Assembly: GCA_020746875.1 (NCBI GenBank)
Contig: JAGTJL010000007.1
Coordinates: 1,302,001-1,366,000, forward strand
From: Rhexocercosporidium sp. MPI-PUGE-AT-0058
Lineage: Eukaryota > Ascomycota > Leotiomycetes > Helotiales
Direction of reading: 5' to 3'
DNA: 64,000 bases
Each line of letters begins with the position of its first letter. Position 1 is the stretch's first letter. The notes under the pieces were generated by a model, which was not told the DNA's origin, searched no databases, and was given only the letters and a program-made list of their open reading frames with translations. The position numbers and the translations under genes are program-made. Below are positions 22,093 through 33,551 of the stretch, in pieces.

Positions 22093-23424
22093 ATGGCTAC
22101 TATCAACATTCGCAGCGATGTGAAGGACCCCTTCTACCGCTACAAGATGGAAAAGCTCCAGTCCAAGATCGAAGGCAAAGGAAACGGCATCAAGACCGTC
22201 ATTGTCAATCTCAGCAGTGTCGCAAATTCGTTGGCACGCCCTGGAGCCTACGTAATCAAGTACTTTGGTTTCGAACTCGGTGCCCAGACCAACTCCAACC
22301 CAGCTGACGATCGATGGATCATCAATGGTGCCCACGAAGCATCCAAGCTTCAAGATTACCTTGACGGCTTCATCAACAAGTTTGTTCTCTGCAAGAAGTG
22401 CAAGAACCCCGAGACCGAGGTGGTTATCAAGGACGGTCATATTGTACTTGACTGCAAGGCCTGTGGTCAGCGCTCGGATGTCGACCTCCGCCTCAAGCTC
22501 AGTGGCTTCATCCTCAAGAATCAGCCAAAGACCGGCAAGAAGAACAAGGCTGATAAAAAGGCTGCCCGCAAAGCCAAGCAGAATGGAACCGCCAACGGAG
22601 ACGAGAATGGTCACAACAGTGGAAGCGAGAACAACTCCGAGAACGGATCCAACGAGAATGGAGACGTTGATGTTGAAGCCGGCAGCGATGATGAATTGAC
22701 TCGCCGCATTAATGATGGCGCTCTCGAGCTTGAGGAATCAGCCGAAGTCAAGGATGACGAGTGGACTGTTGATATGTCTCCCGAGGCTGTCAGAGCTCGT
22801 CAACAACAACTCCCAGATGATCTCAAGCAGAAGCTTGTTCTCGGCGAGGATGACGATGAGGATGGCGAGGGTGGTGGAAACTCGGCCTATGACCAACTTG
22901 GCAACTGGATCACCAGCGAGGCCGAAGCCAAGGGTGGTGTCAGCAACGTCGAAGATGTCGCTATCTACTTGAAGGCAAAGGAGTATGGTATTGAGGCAAA
23001 GCACCGTACTCTCCTCGTCTTGGTTCAGACTATCTTCGATGACAAGATCGTCAAGCAGATTCCTGCTCGTGCTCCCATGCTCAAGAACGTAAGTTGACAA
23101 CCACTCTCCAATTCCCAGGTCATGCCCTTCTAATGCTGTTAACAGATGGTCACCTCTGATAAGCACCAGAAGGCTCTTCTCGGTGGCGTTGAGAGATTCA
23201 TCGGTCTCAGAGGCCAGAATGATGCCAAGTTCTATGACGAAACCCCGAAAGTCCTCATGGCTCTCTACAATGAAGACATTCTTCCCGAGGATGTTCTCAC
23301 CAAATGGGGTACCAAGGCTAGCAAGAAGTACATCGATCTTCCCACTAGCAAGAAGGTCCGTAAGTCCGCTGAGGTCTTCCTCAACTGGCTCGCAGAGGCC
23401 GAGAGTGATGATGATTCCGAGTAA
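22093..23424 (+). CDS. TIF5: Translation initiation factor eIF5
   Basis: Two exons (22093-23088, 23146-23424) encode 424 aa; the 57-nt intron is phase 0. The N-terminal eIF2beta/eIF5 domain begins MATINIRSDVKDPFYRYKM; Arg16 corresponds to the arginine finger that makes eIF5 the GTPase-activating protein of eIF2. A zinc ribbon follows: CKKC at about 98-101 and CKAC about 25 residues on. A charged linker rich in Lys, Asn, Gly and Glu (KNKADKKAARKAKQNG, then an acidic stretch) leads to the C-terminal W2/HEAT domain with the aromatic-acidic box at the end (LNWLAEAESDDDSE). It acts in the cytosol in the 43S/48S complex, with eIF2, eIF1 and eIF3c as partners. Length is close to that of yeast and Neurospora proteins. 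No oddity seen. Confidence 0.97.
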
Positions 23425-23841
23425 TTGTCTCCAACCTCACCTCATCTAGATCATGTTTCTCTCGCTCACTTTCCTTTGATTGGTCTGGCAGATGGATGTT
23501 TCTAGACATACATGATGACGGACTTGGCTCTTGCCTCTGTTTGGTCGTCTTGGTATCGGGTTGAATGCTTAGATTGGGTTTGCCCTTTGGTAGATTTGTC
23601 TGATTTTGATCGGTGCTTCTGTCTCTGTTTTACTCTCCTCCCTTCGTTATTTTATGGTGCTTGAGAAAAGTCTGGTTGCCTTGTGCCAATAGCAAAATGC
23701 ATTCCCCTCTCACAAAACATCGCAGAAGTTTGAGTGAAGTGATTTTACCGAAGTAATATTGAATTACCAGTTGTGATTTGTGAAGCTCTAGTCAATATGA
23801 TCAGATCTGAATAGATGGCATTACTTCAAGATATTCATATA
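23425..23841. other. Convergent spacer
   Basis: T-rich 3' regions of eIF5 and TTI1, which end toward each other 417 bp apart. Nothing coding. Confidence 0.6.
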
Positions 23842-26800
23842 TCACACCGACACCGCACTATCCAACCCAACAAAAGTAAATCCCTCCATAATCGGTGTTT
23901 CCAGCCTCGAATTCCTCCCGTTGATCTGCATAACTAGCCAAACAGCATCCTCATTAACAGCCTCCAACGCCATCCTAACCCCTTTTCTCTCCCAGACTAA
24001 AGCTCCCAGCACATCAACAACCTCATCAAACACCTCGTCCTCAACCCTCACATACTCAACCACCGTAGCCAACAACCCCACAAGCCCCTCCCACACCTTA
24101 CTAGCCATCGAAAACATGCCTCTCCCTCCAGTCCCCCTCTTCTCACTCTCCGCTTTCGCCTTCGCCGACCTAGCGAGTTTAAGAACAGCGGGAAATTCGT
24201 CGCGGAACCGCGTACTGAGGAAATCACCTGCACATCGACAGATCTCGGAGATGGTCTCGCAAGCAGCTATCTGAACGTATGGTTCTGGGTCGTACAGCCG
24301 CATTATGAGGACGGGCCAGATGTCGTTTACGAGCGGGAGAAAGGCGTCTTCGTTGAATGCGAGGGAGGATGAGGAGGTGCGGATTAGGGAGAGGAGTTTT
24401 GTACGCAGGTGGGCGGAGGAGGATGTTAGGTGGTGTTGGGAGAGGCGGGTGATGGATTGGAGCATGGTGTAGGTCTTTGTGGGGGGTGGTTTGGCGACTT
24501 CTTGGGGGAGGGGTGAGGAGTCTTCTCCTTCTCCTTCCTGATCTGAGTTTTCGGCGTCGTCTTGTGGGTTCGCTTCATCTAGCAGTGTTTTGGCTGATTT
24601 CCAGGGCTTTTGGGGGACTTCTTCATGGGGGATGGAGGTGCCGTGGGAGGTAGTCTTTGGCTTAAGTAGTTTGACTAGCTCTGATACGGGTGTAGGGTCT
24701 GGGCGAGTCTTCCTGTGGTTTATGAGAGGCGTGTCTTCGATTTGTAGTTGGCCTGATGTTGATCCTACAGAGACGATCTCTCCAAGCACAGTGAAGAGGA
24801 CGTCGACTAGGAGTTGGTATCCATGGAAATTGTCCAATGCGGCGAAAATTGATTCTACCACATCGTCCAGATAAAGTAGGAGAGAGGGTCCTGTAAGACG
24901 AATCATCATAACGAGGACTTGAGGCGCTTGAGGAGAGATGTCGAATGTGTTCAGTCGAAGTGAGATCGCATTGACCATGTAATCAACGTTGTCCACAATC
25001 AAACCGCTTGCGTTGGCATAACCGCAAGACTTGGAGATAATGTTCAGACAAGTGACAGCATGCTCTCGTAGTCGTGGGTTTGAAGATCCGAGTAACTGCA
25101 CAATGGGGTACAGTGTGTCTACCAGTTCTGTCTTGAAACCTTCCTTCATACGTTGAGCTGTGTCTGCCATGACTTCTAGAGCGATGGCTTGTAAACGCCA
25201 GTCTGATGTTCTCTCATCAGGGCTCACAAGAAGGGACTGTGAGTATGAGAACAGCTCCGCATTCATAGATTCCTGCTCGTCAGATAGTGTCAGAGATGGT
25301 TCGAAAAATTCGTCAATGTCCTTGTTACCCGACTCAGCCGATCGTAGAATTTGAGACGAAAGCCAATACGCTGACAGAAGACTTGGCCCTGAGGCACTTC
25401 GTGCATACTCTAACATCTCGCTGGCCCTGCTCAGCTGAGATTGCCTGCTACCAAGGCTGCTGATAAGAGTCGCCAACTGATTTCGGGTCTGTCTTTGACT
25501 TTCCTGGGCCATTATTATTGGATGAAAATGGGTTGACATGGCATTATCAGATACCAATGTCATTGCAGCTTGACTGTTCAAATCAAATTCTGCTTCTTGT
25601 ACGCCCTTCGCCACAGGTGAAGCCTCGAGGATGAGAGTTATACTATCCCGGAGAGAGCTTCCAAGAGCGTCCTCCAGGATAGAGGACTCAAGATTCAAGC
25701 CTATAAGTAGGCCGTGTGCTTTCGACAGCTGACCTAAGGCTGCATGTTTTGCAGACTCGTCATTTGACTGCATTACTCTAGGGAGACTTGTTACCCAGTT
25801 GTACACAGTGTTTCTGATCAGATCGCCCAGGATTGGGTGAATGGATGCAAGGTCTGTAAGAGATGTCGCCCTCAGGCTCAATTCTTCTTCGGCGTCTACT
25901 CCTGCAAGCGTCATACAAGTCTCGACGAGTATTGGTGCTGCTTCAGACAAAGTGTCATGGCACTCATCTAAAAGGGTGATGCACACTTGATTCAGTGCTT
26001 TCCGTACTTCCACAGACTCGTGGCTTCGGAGCCTGATGACGTTAGAGAGAGCTAGTTTTATCTGGCCAGTAGTTGCCTTAAGCCATGACTTGGTAAGATT
26101 CTTCTGCTTCCGGTCTGCGCCAGCATCAACTACTTCGTTTGAGGCTTTATCGTTCCTGATATTCCGAGTACGAATGTCACTCAAAATAGAAATGAGGACG
26201 TGTCCGAGGACATCCAAAGCCCTAACAATAGCTTGCCGAGCTCTTCGAGACCCAGTACCAGGCATCAAAAATTTAGCCAAGGCAGATATCGTACCTGGCA
26301 AAAAATTTGAGAGCGCTTCCGGGTCCTTAATGCAGTGCCAAACGGAATCCAAAGCCTGAAGAGCTTGGAGTTGCGCAACTGCTGATGGTCCATCTGTAAT
26401 CCCATCCAATATCACTGTCACGCAATGTCCCAGAGCTGGTATTGTGCCCGACTCGACCATAGATGCCGAGCCCCCCGGCGTGTTTGCCAACGCTCGAAAG
26501 AGTGCTGCAAAAGCCCCATATGCCTCAATCATAAGCTCTTCTGGTGGGGGCGTAGACTCTTTCCCAGGCACCCCGCCCGCCACGAAAGTGAGCAGGATCA
26601 AGAGCTGCTTCGCGAGGTCCAGAGCGATCGAATTCCTCCAGCCATATTCCAACAGTATCCGCATACATTTTATTGTGACCTCAGATAGCCGGTCCGTGTA
26701 TGTCTTCTTCCTCTGGAGGATTTGAGAGAGAGGAAAGAATGCGTAGTCTGCCAATTTCTCGTCGAATGCGCCGTCCGTCCTTTTACATTTCTCTTCGAGA

Positions 26801-26994
26801 ATTGCAAGTAGCAGTGTCGCGGATTGGAGTACCGCTTTTGAGTTGCTTGCACTGCCATCGTCTCTGAGGACTAGCTGACTGAGCTCGACACATTTGGGTT
26901 TGAGCTGCTTCAGTTAGACAATGCTGTGTGGATGGAGGGGTATGTCTACCTCCTGAAAGAGCACATTTCTCGCAGAGCCAACTCCGGTATCCAT
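23842..26994 (-). CDS. TTI1: TELO2-interacting protein 1 homologue (TTT complex, HEAT repeats)
   Basis: Two exons (26994-26950, 26904-23842) encode 1035 aa. The 45-nt intron has an ideal CTAAC branch point and rebuilds NVLFQE|LKPKCVELSQLVL, the usual TTI1 opening; it is followed by LADYAFFPLSQILQ, also a family hallmark. The rest is a HEAT-repeat solenoid with a characteristic acidic gap (AENSDQEGEGEDSS) at about residue 775 and a conserved C-terminal block (LYDPEPYVQIAACETISEI). With TEL2 and TTI2 the protein forms the TTT co-chaperone that matures PIK-related kinases (TOR, ATM, ATR) with Hsp90. Length agrees with fungal orthologues. Without the small first exon an annotation would begin inside the solenoid. 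No targeting signal. Confident from N-terminal blocks and overall architecture. Confidence 0.85.
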
Positions 26995-27725
26995 AATGAC
27001 TGGGCATGGGGCATGTTACGCAAACCAGCTTAAGGGACGCGGGGGTATAGATATCTCGTCATGAGGTTGTAGCAAGGCAAGGCGAGGCTGAGAAATGGAG
27101 CTTGGTGCTGGAGCTTGGAGCGCTGCTGATTGGCTGACCGGTTAAATTTCGGCAGCTCTGAGAAATCACCCACCACGGGCACGACCTGATCGAACTGCTG
27201 TTGGATATTACGAAACGCCTATTTTTCAAGGTTTCAAACATCAGATTAACAGTCATTCAACAGATTCATATGGTATTGCTTCATCGAGCATGCCATGCAA
27301 TCTTGATTGCTGTATTTCCGCAGCTTGGCTAATCAACCTATTTTAGACGCATTCTCGCCATACTTCGTGAAAGGTGCTGAAAAGAACTCTTCTCCCTATC
27401 AAGCATAAGGCGCCTAGATGCCGAGAGGTTCCAAAGTGATTAAATGGTCGCTTTCCAAGAGTGTTCAGGGATATGTAAATATTGATTTGACTAGAGGGGT
27501 GGTGAATAGGACTTGTCGGCTTTGTGCCAGGGGACTCACAGGTGTATACATATCTGACCCTTTGGTCTTCCACCCATCGCTCTGGTTCTTCCCAGCAGAA
27601 ACTTGCGATCGTCTTTAATACAGAAAGTACACTTGTCTCCTCCAATAAAGTCAAGAGAAACCTAATTTCATCGAACAAGATGACCTACACTAGATCAGCA
27701 TTCCGAAACCAACAAAATCATCAAC
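26995..27725. other. Intergenic, about 0.73 kb
   Basis: Promoter side of TTI1 and leader of the small secreted protein gene. Open frames here have no protein-like composition. Confidence 0.5.
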
Positions 27726-28034
27726 ATGAACCCAGTAATATCGAGACTCTCACTCCGTACGTGCTTTCGAAGATTTTTCCATCCTGTCTTCGACTAACTT
27801 TCTCCACCAGTCCTCCTTCTCGCTATCTTAAGCTACAACTCCAGCGCTACTCCAACAAGCCCGAAGTCTTGTCCTACACCGAAGACCTATGTTCTCTCCT
27901 GTGGAAGTATTGCTGCTACCATCGCCTGCCGTGCCTTCCCACTGTACTTTTCCTGCAATACACTTGGGAAGTTGAAGTTCAATCGGCTGCCGGAGGAGAT
28001 TGATGGATGCTTGAGCATTTGCAAGTGTGTTTGA
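27726..28034 (+). CDS. Candidate small secreted cysteine-rich protein (84 aa), spliced
   Basis: Exons 27726-27756 and 27811-28034 join in frame over a 54-nt intron with GTACGT donor, a consensus GACTAAC branch and CCACCAG acceptor. The product starts MNPVISRLSLLLLLAILSY, a typical signal peptide: a basic residue, a leucine core that is only complete after splicing, then SYNSSA as cleavage region. The mature part of about 60 residues holds seven cysteines (SCP, LSCG, ACR, SCN, GCL, ICKC). No family is recognised. Secreted cysteine-rich proteins of this size are often effectors, antimicrobial or adhesion-type proteins in fungi, but no role is shown here. An overlapping frame stays open for 159 codons yet lacks such organisation. 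It stands alone in a gene-poor stretch. Prediction from splice signals and composition only; transcription unproven. Confidence 0.55.
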
Positions 28035-29626
28035 CGGCCGAAGAAGTACTAGTTGAGATGGCGAGTATGACGAGGGAACGTCATAGCATTACGGGCTGAC
28101 TAAAGAGGAAAATGTGACCGTGAGATAGGGAGGAAAGGGGGAAGCAAGAACTTAGCCAACACTTACCCAAGAATTTTCGAATCATTGTTGCGAGTGTGAT
28201 TGTTCAACAAGAACTATTTTCCTTGGCAACCCAGATCATCAGTGATTCAGAACACACCCAATTCCCACTCCTCATGGTAAATAAGATTTTCAGAATGTAA
28301 TACAAAGTCTGCCAAGGCTTTTCTGCGATTAGCCCCTTCTGTTGCATTGTATTCCTGGAAACTTTGACCAGGTAAGCGTTTCGTCCAACACTCAAATGCT
28401 TGAAGGGCAAAATATCTCACACTATCCTTCCGCTGGACATTTCGAGGGTTTTTTTCAGAGTATACTGGCAGATTAATGATCATTTCAGAAACTCCGGTGT
28501 TTAAAGTCCTTTCGATGATTCAGTGTTTGTACATATCAGCTTAACAGTGCCTAAGAAAATGCGAAGCCCCCATTCTACACGATGCCAGTAAGCGAGTTTG
28601 TGCTTACGAAGTTAGGGGGATGACAGCCCTGGAAATTTAGCGACACAGGCCTGGAACTCGTCTCCATCCGATTTTATCAACGCACCTAGTGGCTCTAATA
28701 AGTCGTCTTGAGTCTAAGATCGTAATGCTTTCGCTGATTCTCTCAAACATAACCACTTGGAACCCTTCATAAACTCCCGCGCTCTGTATTCTTGTCATGC
28801 TTGCCAATCAAAATCTGTTCCAGCGCCACATCCTGCTTTTTAAATGCCCCTCGTTCACTTTGCCTCAAGCCCACCCACCCATTGGCCAACAAAACCTCGA
28901 AATTTATAACAGAAATATACATTCACGTAAGAGCAAACTTTTTCAGCACGTGGACAGATGGCCGAGCTAGTTATTGCGCCAGGTTAGGGTTATCTTAACA
29001 ACAATCTCCTGGTCACGAAAGTGGCGTGGGTTCGGTACTTTTATATCTTCAAGTCTAGTACATGACGAGTCTCTTCTAACTTCCATCTTAGAGTCTTACT
29101 CTGTTCATAAAGCTTTTTTTGTTCTTTCAGCATTTGTACTCGGCTCTTGAGCGACTTCTTCTTCTCAAATCAAGCTTGAGAATTTGCCTATTTCACACAG
29201 GCATCAAAGACATTTCATCAGGATGCTCTTTTCTTTTGTAATGTGGACTGCGTAGCGGAGGTCGTAGATGCCTAACTTCGTTGAAAAGAGGGTGGCTTTT
29301 GGGCCCCTAAGAATAGCCGCTTGGTGTATGCAGCATGCATGGGCTGTGGTGCGGCACAGTCAATTTGGCGTTTCAGCCGTAGCCCTCACTCAGCCTCGTG
29401 CTGACATCTAGTAAAACACATCAGTCTCAGTTTCTAGTCTACTCAAAAGTAATAGGGGTCTGCCTTACTACCGAAACATATAACTCCTCTTGGATCTGCC
29501 AGATGTCTACCCATCGAAAGAATCGCCCAGTATTTCGAAGGTAGACGACCCCGACTCTCATCTTGTGACCTTTTCTAGGACGTCACCGCGTTCTCACCAG
29601 GCTACCAACATCCAAAGGGAACCGAT
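28035..29626. other. Gene-poor stretch, about 1.6 kb
   Basis: AT-richer than its surroundings. One minus-strand ORF at 28247-28483 (78 aa, ATG) has a fairly protein-like composition (YFALQAFECWTKRLPG, ALADFVLHSENLIYHEEW), but I cannot place it in a family. The last 170 bases are the leader of the DUF2235 gene. Confidence 0.45.
28247..28483 (-). CDS. Uncertain 78-aa ORF, possible orphan or gene fragment
   Basis: It begins with ATG and has an even, amphipathic composition with RYFALQAFECW and KALADFVLHSENLIYHEEW. No signal peptide, no introns, no recognised domain, and no continuation upstream in the same frame. It may be the leftover end of a lost gene or chance. Confidence 0.2.
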   Translation of the reverse strand: MIINLPVYSEKNPRNVQRKDSVRYFALQAFECWTKRLPGQSFQEYNATEGANRRKALADFVLHSENLIYHEEWELGVF

Positions 29627-31589
29627 ATGGAGTACAAACCTCCCAGCCGCAAGACAACATCCGATGGCCTGGTCTTGTATCCCAACAAACGACTAATTGT
29701 GTGTTGCGATGGCACTACCAATGCCGACGATTCCGGCCAACCCCTCACAAATGTAGCAAAAATTGCTCGATGCGTCAGTGATGAGGATACATGGACGCCG
29801 CAGACGTTCATCCAAATCGTACACTACCAACCAGGAGTGGGAACCGGCACTAGTCAGTTTACCAACACGAAAGATGCAGCCATAGGTAGAGGTATGTACA
29901 CTAGATCCCCTCATCTTCAAGTGAGTAATTGAATGTTCTTACACAATTTCAGGACTTTCGAAAGCAATTCGTGCAGCTTACAGCTTCATCTGCTTAAACT
30001 GGTCAAGCGCAAAAGACGAGATAGTGCTCATTGGTTTCTCGAGAGGAGCATTCACCGTACGATGTGTTGCGCAGTTCATCAACGATGTTGGATTGCTGAC
30101 GAAGAGCGGCCTCCGGCATCTTCCCAAGCTTTTTAAAGCTTGGACTCACTTGAACCATGGGAACAGCAAACAGGTCCAAGCGTTCGAAGACTGGTGTACT
30201 GAGCTCAGGGGTTGGAAAGAACTTACAACGGAGACTGTTGAGATCAAGGCCTGCGCTGTCTGGGATACTGTGAAGGCCGTCAATAAATCACACTACCCCG
30301 CTGTTGGCGAAATTGTTCCTGGAAACGTCAAACTCGCAATCCAAGCCCTTGCTCTTGGTGAGAAGCGAAGTTTGTTCAAGCCTATGAGATGGAAACTGTC
30401 AGGGAATTCAAAGGATCAGAAGCTCAGTCAAGTTTGGTTCGCGGGAAATCACAGTGATGTTGGGGGTGGTAATCCGGACATGACTCTTGCAAACATCACA
30501 CTCGCCTGGATGATTGGACAGCTTACGAGCCAGATTCATTTCAGTCATGAAACTTTGTGGTCAATTACGACTACTCGTGAGTGGTCGAAGCCATCGGCGG
30601 CCAACGTTGACGAGGATCTGGAGGATGAGAAGAATGCGGATATGGAACACTGTAAAGTTGTTGCCACAGCTCCCATCTCTTCGGATCTATGTGAGTAGAA
30701 TCTTTATCAACAGCCCTGATCTGTACTGACTTTGCTTGCAGTACGTTCCAAGGATGGCTCAGTTTCAATTCTTCTGCGCGTCGGCGGCTGGGGTTCGAGG
30801 GATCCGGGGACCGACCACATCCACTACAGTGTTCACATCCTTCTCTATCTTGGTATAGCATCGTACACGAAAGTCACACGTCTAGATAATAGCCATCTCA
30901 GTGCTGCGATACCTAAGAACGACGAAAACAAGTTCGAATCGGAGATCCTCGAGAGATGGGCAAAGCACATCCTCTGCGCTCACATCAACCTCAAGCAAGC
31001 ACGCAACATGGCCGAAACTATCACCCCTGATAACCCGGTATACCAAGAACGTTTACAAGAGCGGATCAAGGGGAATGCTTCATACAACGCGGAGATCCCA
31101 ATAGCTGCCATCCTCTCTGCATTCGGCCGGCTGAAGCAGAACGACAAGAGCGCTGAATTGAACGAAATTTTCAAAAGCTTGCAGGATCAAAGTCACAACC
31201 CACACGCACGGAAAAAGAGACCCTGGATTCCTCAGAAACCAAAGAAAGCTATGTTCGAATTCAAGCGTCATGATGATGCGAAAGCGGGCCCTGAAACTAT
31301 ATCTGAGGCCTCTCTGAAGGTTCAATTCAACGAAGGTTCACCGAAACCTACGCTTGTGCTCACCAGGACATTTCCTTTGCTGATGGGGAGATGCCATGCT
31401 TTACCACTACCTGCTCCGACCTCCAAGGTTGAACAGTGTGTCCAGTTTATTACAAAGAAGTTCGAGAGGAACGACCAAGGCATACAGCCATGTGAGAAAT
31501 GTGCGCAGATATGGGAGACGAGTTTAACGGACGGATCGGGACCTTCACGGTCAAGGGGTAAATCCCCATGCTCAGAAGTCTCAAGCTGA
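29627..31589 (+). CDS. DUF2235 alpha/beta-hydrolase-like protein
   Basis: Three exons (29627-29891, 29953-30690, 30742-31589) encode 616 aa. DUF2235 motifs are present in order: LIVCCDGTTNADD near residues 23-35, HYQPGVGTGT, the nucleophile elbow GFSRGAFTVR (Ser118), VWDTV (about 200), and NHSDVGGG, which carries the histidine-aspartate part expected of the catalytic set. The family includes bacterial type VI secretion phospholipase effectors (Tle1) and many fungal proteins of unknown substrate, which are likely lipases or esterases. A downstream region of about 280 residues is helical and charged with a basic stretch (HARKKRPWIPQKPKKA) and a CxxC motif (CEKC) near the end. No signal peptide or membrane helix, so intracellular. 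Its flanks are unrelated. Domain call firm; function open. Confidence 0.87.
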
Positions 31590-31940
31590 GGGATTGATAT
31601 ACGAAATATCTATAGTCGTCATCCTATGAGCAGCTGGTATCATTCAGGGTTGAGACCATAAGCCAGAGGTTGACGACAACAGTGCTATTGAGTGAGATTG
31701 ACAATTTAGCTGTCCCTGTAAGATAAGACGGGGTGCCAATTACCCTTACGGGCTGGCGATATTCACACATCGGTTTCTCCGATAGTGTAGACTGACCAAA
31801 ACTTCAAACTGTACCACATAATAAAATTCTGAACGTCTTTTCAAAATTCCTTTTTTTTTGCTATACCAGTAGTCAAAGCTCCTACCCATACACAAGCAAG
31901 GATTTCCCGGACTCTCTCTGATCAGTCATTTGGCGATGAC
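31590..31940. other. Convergent spacer
   Basis: 3' regions of the DUF2235 and GFA genes. A T9 run occurs near 31852-31860. Nothing coding. Confidence 0.5.
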
Positions 31941-32527
31941 CTAGCCGAATTGAGGAACTTGCTTTGCGTCTGCAATAGCAGCGGAATACTTCATACGGTC
32001 CTTGACGTAGAACTCGACGCCAACAGGGTAGTCTCGGACGCTGCGGTCATCCACCCCTCCACTCTTGATGCAAACCTGGTCAGGCATGACCTCCAACTCA
32101 GTGTACAAGCTGCTGCCACAGTCTAATATCTTATCAGCCTGTACCACACTACAAACGCCCTTGAAAGCGTGGGAAAGGGAGCCTCACCTCCACAGAAGAA
32201 GTGATTATTCTCCTTCCCAGAAGCACCAGTAACGGCGAACGATTTAGGGCTTCCATGAGTAATCTTGAACAACTTCCTAGCTACGACGATATTGGAAGTA
32301 TAGGCGGCACCACTCCATTTCTGGCTACATCGATGTTGTTAGTCAGGGGCTCAAAACACCTTGATGGGCTTCAATCATACCAATCGACGCAATGGCAGAG
32401 CGCTGTCACGTCAGGTTCGCCTGTCACACCGCTGTTAGTCAGATACAGGGACGGACGGGAAGCTGATATATGACGAACCCTGGTACTCGTAGCGGACGGC
32501 GTTGCACATGCAGGATCCGGTAGGCAT
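31941..32527 (-). CDS. GFA/CENP-V domain protein (Mss4-like fold)
   Basis: Four exons (32527-32479, 32420-32381, 32324-32188, 32122-31941) encode 135 aa. The family's zinc cysteines appear in order after splicing: GSCMCNAVRYEY (residues 5-8), ALCHCVDCQKWSG and HFFCGDCGSSL. Members bind zinc through these cysteines. They are named after glutathione-dependent formaldehyde-activating enzyme, though most fungal copies have no proven activity, and some are detoxification genes or sit in metabolite clusters. Each internal exon is short, and an incorrect acceptor for exon 2 (32431) would shift the frame; the downstream acceptor at 32421 gives EYQGEPDVTALCHC, which is the family pattern. Single small domain, cytosolic. 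Neighbours suggest no pathway. Confidence 0.85.
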
Positions 32528-33551
32528 ATTTGCGGTTTGGAAGTTTTATTGCTTTGGTTTTTCGTTGTGATAATTTTCGAGGTTTTGCTGGTTTTGGTGA
32601 AAGCGGAGGAGCTGAGAGTGTAAGTGGGATGCGTTTTATAGCTACGTAAAAGCGGGGGGAGGTGAACCCTCAAGAATTTGTCCTTTCGCCCGCCCCGTCA
32701 GTATTGAGCGACAGCTCTCCGAGCTCTCTAGTATCTGGGGTAGCTCTTGGAATGGCTCGCCCAAGCCTGGTAGTTGGGTAGTACAGTTCAAAAAAGCGAA
32801 ACTGCAATTGTAATTGGCGAATATGTTTCGGGTGGGACAAGAAACTGCCTTCCGTCCCTATTTCAATTCAAGACTACGCCAGAACCAGCTTGGACCCAAA
32901 ATGATTTGAGTTTGGGAGCCATTCGCACCCACGCTAGCAGCTCCGAAGGATTGTTGATCGTATGTTCTTGGGCGTAAACCTCCAAGCTGTCACACCGCAT
33001 GGAGAGGTCATAGGAAACCAATCCGAAGGATCTTAAACTGCAAGTCCACGTGATTGCCACACCGCTAAAGAGCCTGGATTTTAGCGAATGAACCCCTAAA
33101 TCACTCAATGTCTGGTTCGCTTTGGGCACTGGCAGCGCTGGCAGCGCCACAACCCAAACTCGAGTTTTTAAACCTACCTAATCAGTAGTATTTCAGCTTA
33201 CCAGTTTTAAGAGCCTCACTGCTTGGATTTGAGTATCTGCATGGCCCCGCCATGGCGCTAGTGTTTGTTGCTCGGAGACTTCGCTTAAGAAAGAGGACAG
33301 TAAACAAGTTGCGAACAAACGAAACCGCGCACCTGCCTCTGCGTATATCCAAAAGAGTAGCATCAGAGTAGCAGTCTCAATAAGCTCGTCGCAATTGAGC
33401 AATCTGCTGCGTTCCCCTAAGCGCTTCAAAAACGGACTTGAAAGTGTGTCCATCGCTAATTCCGAATATGTGATGAACGGTACCGATTTGACCGAACATT
33501 GGGTCATATACTCCCTTAGTATTCACAAACAGTAGTTCCAATCAGATGTCT
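32528..33551. other. Intergenic, about 1.0 kb, with a possible gene remnant
   Basis: Minus-strand frame 33193-33507 (ATG) reads SPFLKRLGERSRLLNCDELIE... and resembles part of the fungal-specific regulator domain, but no DNA-binding domain adjoins it. The rest holds nothing I can support. Confidence 0.45.
33193..33507 (-). pseudogene. Possible fragment of a fungal-specific transcription factor domain
   Basis: The 104-residue frame includes FLKRLGERSRLLNC and ATLMLLFWIYAEAGARFRLF, reminiscent of the middle-homology region of Zn2Cys6 regulators (a helix with DE..., then a leucine-rich helix and a GARAW-like helix). There is no zinc cluster upstream and no continuation downstream. Weak similarity by eye only. 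Confidence 0.25.

Noticed and set aside
27524..28003. 159-codon frame over the secreted-protein locus
   Set aside because: Begins without ATG and has no organised features, while the spliced frame gives a signal peptide and a cysteine pattern.
32863..33150. 95-codon minus-strand frame
   Set aside because: No ATG, no domain and no splice context.
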